Part shown: positions 33,645-34,713 of the stretch, one piece after another
Layout: the number at the start of each line of letters is the position of its first letter
Position numbering within the stretch: the first letter of the stretch is position 1
NCBI GenBank assembly: GCA_947177425.1
Contig: CAMWUN010000037.1
Location: forward strand, 1-34,713
Source of the DNA: an uncultured bacterium
Lineage (GTDB): Bacteria; Bacillota; Clostridia; Lachnospirales; Lachnospiraceae
Reading direction: 5' to 3'
DNA length: 34,713 nt
Notes under the pieces: generated by a model
Databases searched by the model: none
What the model saw: the letters and a program-made list of their open reading frames with translations, nothing else
What the model was told of the DNA's origin: nothing
Made by a program: the position numbers and the translations under genes

Positions 33645-33669
33645 CGACAACTTCCAGTTTTCCTGGCAG
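33642..33669. repeat. Gene-end motif, copy 2
   Basis: The sequence AGCGACAACTTCCAGTTTTC and onwards, at the end of the CPCC gene, resembles the motif at the end of the DUF2185-like gene (32928-32954). The hairpin centre here is CCAG-TTTTC-CTGG. Confidence 0.5.
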
Positions 33670-33747
33670 AATCACTGCGTCCAGAGCCAACAGACTTGTG
33701 AGAAATTCAAGTTTGTGGAATTATAGTCAGCTAAAAATTGAATAACC

Positions 33748-33807
33748 GCCGTTGCATAGAACGGCACACCAAGACAGGAAATCAAGAAAAGGTTTCCTGT
33801 TTTTTTG
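33748..33807 (+). terminator. Hairpin and strong terminator
   Basis: GCCGTT (33748-33753) pairs with AACGGC (33760-33765), then ACAGGAAA (33774-33781) pairs with TTTCCTGT (33793-33800), followed by a T7 run. The second part is a good intrinsic terminator. The two hairpins may also be the end of a small RNA. Confidence 0.65.
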
Positions 33808-34130
33808 TGCCCATTTTTGGCATTTTCAAAAATCGCCAGTATTATGCCGTGCAAAGGGGGATAAAGAGAAATTCCTCTACCCTGTTTGGTAGTTTTCAAA
33901 TTTTTTGTGGTGTAGGGAATGAAAAGAAAATGAAGAAATTTCCGCAAATCTCCGTCATTTTTGCTTTGCATGGTGTTGTAGGTATTAGTGGGAGAAATAC
34001 CGCCGCATAAGTTGACAGAATCCCAGACCCGCCCGTCGAGGGTATCAGCGGAAGCCCACACAGAGGAAGCCGCTACTTTTTTAGAGCAAGGATATAAAGA
34101 CCGGGCATGAGGTACGCGCCCCTACCGGCA
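33808..34130. other. Gene-free stretch upstream of palindrome copy 2
   Basis: About 320 bp without a supported gene. It holds a 26-codon ORF (33930-34010), a terminator-like hairpin AGCGG/CCGCT with T run at 34047-34083, and the first copy of an 18-bp repeat at 34111-34128. Confidence 0.4.
34047..34083 (+). terminator. Terminator-like hairpin
   Basis: AGCGG (34047-34051) pairs with CCGCT (34070-34074), followed by TTTTTT at about 34077-34082. Direct repeats of GGAAGCC lie inside the loop. No gene ends nearby, so it would end a non-coding transcript. Confidence 0.4.
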
Positions 34131-34389
34131 TGGAAATGTGGATAACAGGCTATGGGATCATGGATAACTCTATTCACAGCACATGGAAAAGCCAAAGTGC
34201 GGCTTTCCCACGTCCTGCAAACAGAGTTACCCACAATCCCAAAAGAGCAGCCAGTTACCCACATTCCCACACCGCTGACGACTACGGAAACACACCCTTT
34301 CCTACCTGTCATTCATAAAAAGATTTTTTAAGGAGCTGATCGGAAATCAAGAACGTAAACACGGGCTACATGGTACGCGCCCCTACCGG
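34111..34389. repeat. 18-bp direct repeat flanking palindrome copy 2
   Basis: GGTACGCGCCCCTACCGG is present at 34111-34128 and identically at 34372-34389; each copy is preceded by a related CGGGC stretch. The copies flank the palindrome at 34131-34289. They may be binding sites for an element protein or marks of a small duplication. Confidence 0.7.
34131..34289. repeat. Nested three-tier palindrome, copy 2
   Basis: The outer arms are ATGTGGATAACAGGC (34136-34150) and GCCAGTTACCCACAT (34250-34264). The middle arms, GGGATCATGGATAACTCT (34154-34171) and AGAGTTACCCACAATCCC (34223-34240), pair at 15 of 18 positions. The inner arms are ACATGGAAAAGCC (34181-34193) and GGCTTTCCCACGT (34201-34213), with the loop AAAGTGC as in copy 1. 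TGTGGATAA at 34137-34145 is the exact reverse complement of the DnaA box TTATCCACA. Compared with copy 1 the stem bases differ but still pair. Confidence 0.78.
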
Positions 34390-34456
34390 GGGACGTACCG
34401 CCCAAAACTTTACAACTGAATACCGCCGCGCCGCAGAACTTACGCGGCGTGGGGAC

Positions 34457-34483
34457 ACCGCCTTTTATACAGGGCGGTTTTTT
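34457..34483 (+). terminator. Terminator upstream of the Maff2-type gene
   Basis: ACCGCC (34457-34462) pairs with GGCGGT (34473-34478), followed by a T run to 34483. It lies 77 nt before the Maff2-type start and may act as an attenuator. Confidence 0.6.
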
Positions 34484-34559
34484 ATGCGGCGGCGACCATA
34501 CGCTGACCGCCTTTTGTCCGCTTGCCGGACAGCCGCAGACGCGGCAGAAAGGATTTTAC

Positions 34560-34691
34560 ATGGCATTTTTTAATTCAGCAGTAGGCGTTTTGCAGACACT
34601 TGTTGTAGCACTTGGAGCAGGGCTTGGCATTTGGGGCGTTGTCAATCTCATGGAGGGCTACGGCAATGACAACCGTGCGACACGTTCGTAA
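34560..34691 (+). CDS. Maff2-type conjugation membrane protein, interrupted
   Basis: ATG 34560 (AAAGGA upstream) begins MAFFNSAVGVLQTLVVALGA, followed by GLGIWGVVNLMEGYGNDN, the N-terminal part of Maff2-family proteins of Tn1549-like conjugative elements, a small membrane protein of the transfer apparatus. Family members continue with more Gly-rich sequence and a second membrane segment. Here the frame changes after NDN to RATRS and stops at 34691, giving 43 residues. The divergence falls at GTGCG (34674-34678), the 5' consensus of group II introns, so the gene is probably split by an intron whose rest lies beyond the window. Confidence 0.8.
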   Translation: MAFFNSAVGVLQTLVVALGAGLGIWGVVNLMEGYGNDNRATRS

Positions 34692-34713
34692 CTGAAAAGG
34701 TTACGCACTAAGT
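34674..34713 (+). mobile_element. Possible 5' end of a group II intron
   Basis: GTGCG, the conserved start of bacterial group II introns, appears exactly where the Maff2 coding sequence loses family similarity. The next bases contain GTAAC-TGAAAAG-GTTAC, a short stem as expected early in domain I. Only 40 nt are visible, so the call depends on downstream sequence. Confidence 0.5.

Larger units (their letters stand above)
29120..34713. mobile_element. Tn1549-like mobile block downstream of ssrA
   Basis: After tmRNA the content changes to accessory genes: WYL regulator, DJ-1/PfpI protein, a Tn916-type sigma factor with HTH partner, an XRE regulator, small immunity-like genes, two copies of a nested palindrome, and a Maff2-type conjugation gene at the right edge. 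The Maff2 gene is a marker of Tn1549-like conjugative elements. The boundary next to ssrA is plausible, but no integrase or duplicated ssrA 3' end was found here. The element continues past the window. Confidence 0.65.

Noticed and set aside
33930-34010. 26-codon ORF starting MKKFPQISVIFALHG
   Set aside because: It could be a leader peptide, but the ribosome binding site is weak and there is no clear target gene downstream.
33672-34061. 129-codon minus-strand ORF
   Set aside because: It covers a terminator, hairpins and the start of the repeat region, has no ribosome binding site or domain pattern, and looks like conserved intergenic DNA.
34073-34318. ORFs on both strands across palindrome copy 2
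   Set aside because: Strong symmetry makes open frames on both strands by itself; similar peptides are seen from copy 1, and paired base changes favour structure over coding.
1-34713. CRISPR array, rRNA or tRNA genes
   Set aside because: No regularly spaced repeats were seen, and the only tRNA-like T arm is that of tmRNA.

Overview
The window looks like a chromosome segment of a low-to-mid-GC Firmicute, most likely a Lachnospiraceae-type gut Clostridium. The basis is the gene content (secG-rnr-smpB-ssrA cluster, a tmRNA tag ending NLAFAA, rhaB-rhaA, a YtrA-type GntR/ABC unit) and Tn916/Tn1549-type mobile DNA on both sides. No species can be named from this evidence.

Layout. (1) 1-~5,300: AT-rich right end of a decayed Tn916/Tn1549-like integrated element. 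It holds a hypothetical gene, a Phd/YefM-RelE/ParE toxin-antitoxin pair, a roughly 640-bp gene-free stretch with a LexA-like box and stacked hairpins, a winged-helix gene followed by a short TubZ/FtsZ-like gene, an excisionase whose start codon appears to be ATC, and a tyrosine integrase with an in-frame TGA. (2) 5,310-8,200: rhamnose catabolism, rhaB-rhaA. (3) 8,215-10,753, minus strand: a cytosolic ParB-like/BMP-domain fusion followed by a metallophosphoesterase. (4) 11,100-14,780: autoregulated-looking GntR(YtrA)-ABC ATPase-permease operon. (5) 14,900-22,470: four polytopic GT-C type glycosyltransferases (three in a row on +, one PMT-like on -) around a YciI-like gene. (6) 22,550-29,117: enolase, a secreted GH25 lysozyme with wall-binding repeats, secG, rnr, smpB and tmRNA. 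(7) 29,120-34,713: a second mobile block with a WYL regulator divergent from a DJ-1/PfpI gene, a Tn916-type small sigma factor with its HTH partner, an XRE regulator with membrane helices, a run of small immunity-like genes (DUF2185/Imm33-like, CPCC), and a Maff2-type conjugation gene that is cut off at a GTGCG sequence where a group II intron may begin.

How parts work together. rnr, smpB and ssrA form the ribosome-rescue and RNA-decay module, with secG encoding a translocon subunit beside it. RhaB and RhaA carry out two consecutive steps of L-rhamnose use, but no aldolase, transporter or AraC regulator is present here. The glycosyltransferases suggest cell-surface glycan or glycoprotein synthesis. 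The left element looks fixed in place, because both recombination genes carry lesions.

Most interesting signals: two copies (29,313-29,475 and 34,131-34,289) of a three-tier nested palindrome in which a stem changes on both sides while still pairing; a possible SOS-controlled structured RNA beside a TubR/TubZ-like pair; the ParB-like/BMP fusion; the double lesion in xis/int; and the probable intron boundary in the Maff2 gene. All calls come from reading the sequence; no database search or folding program was run.
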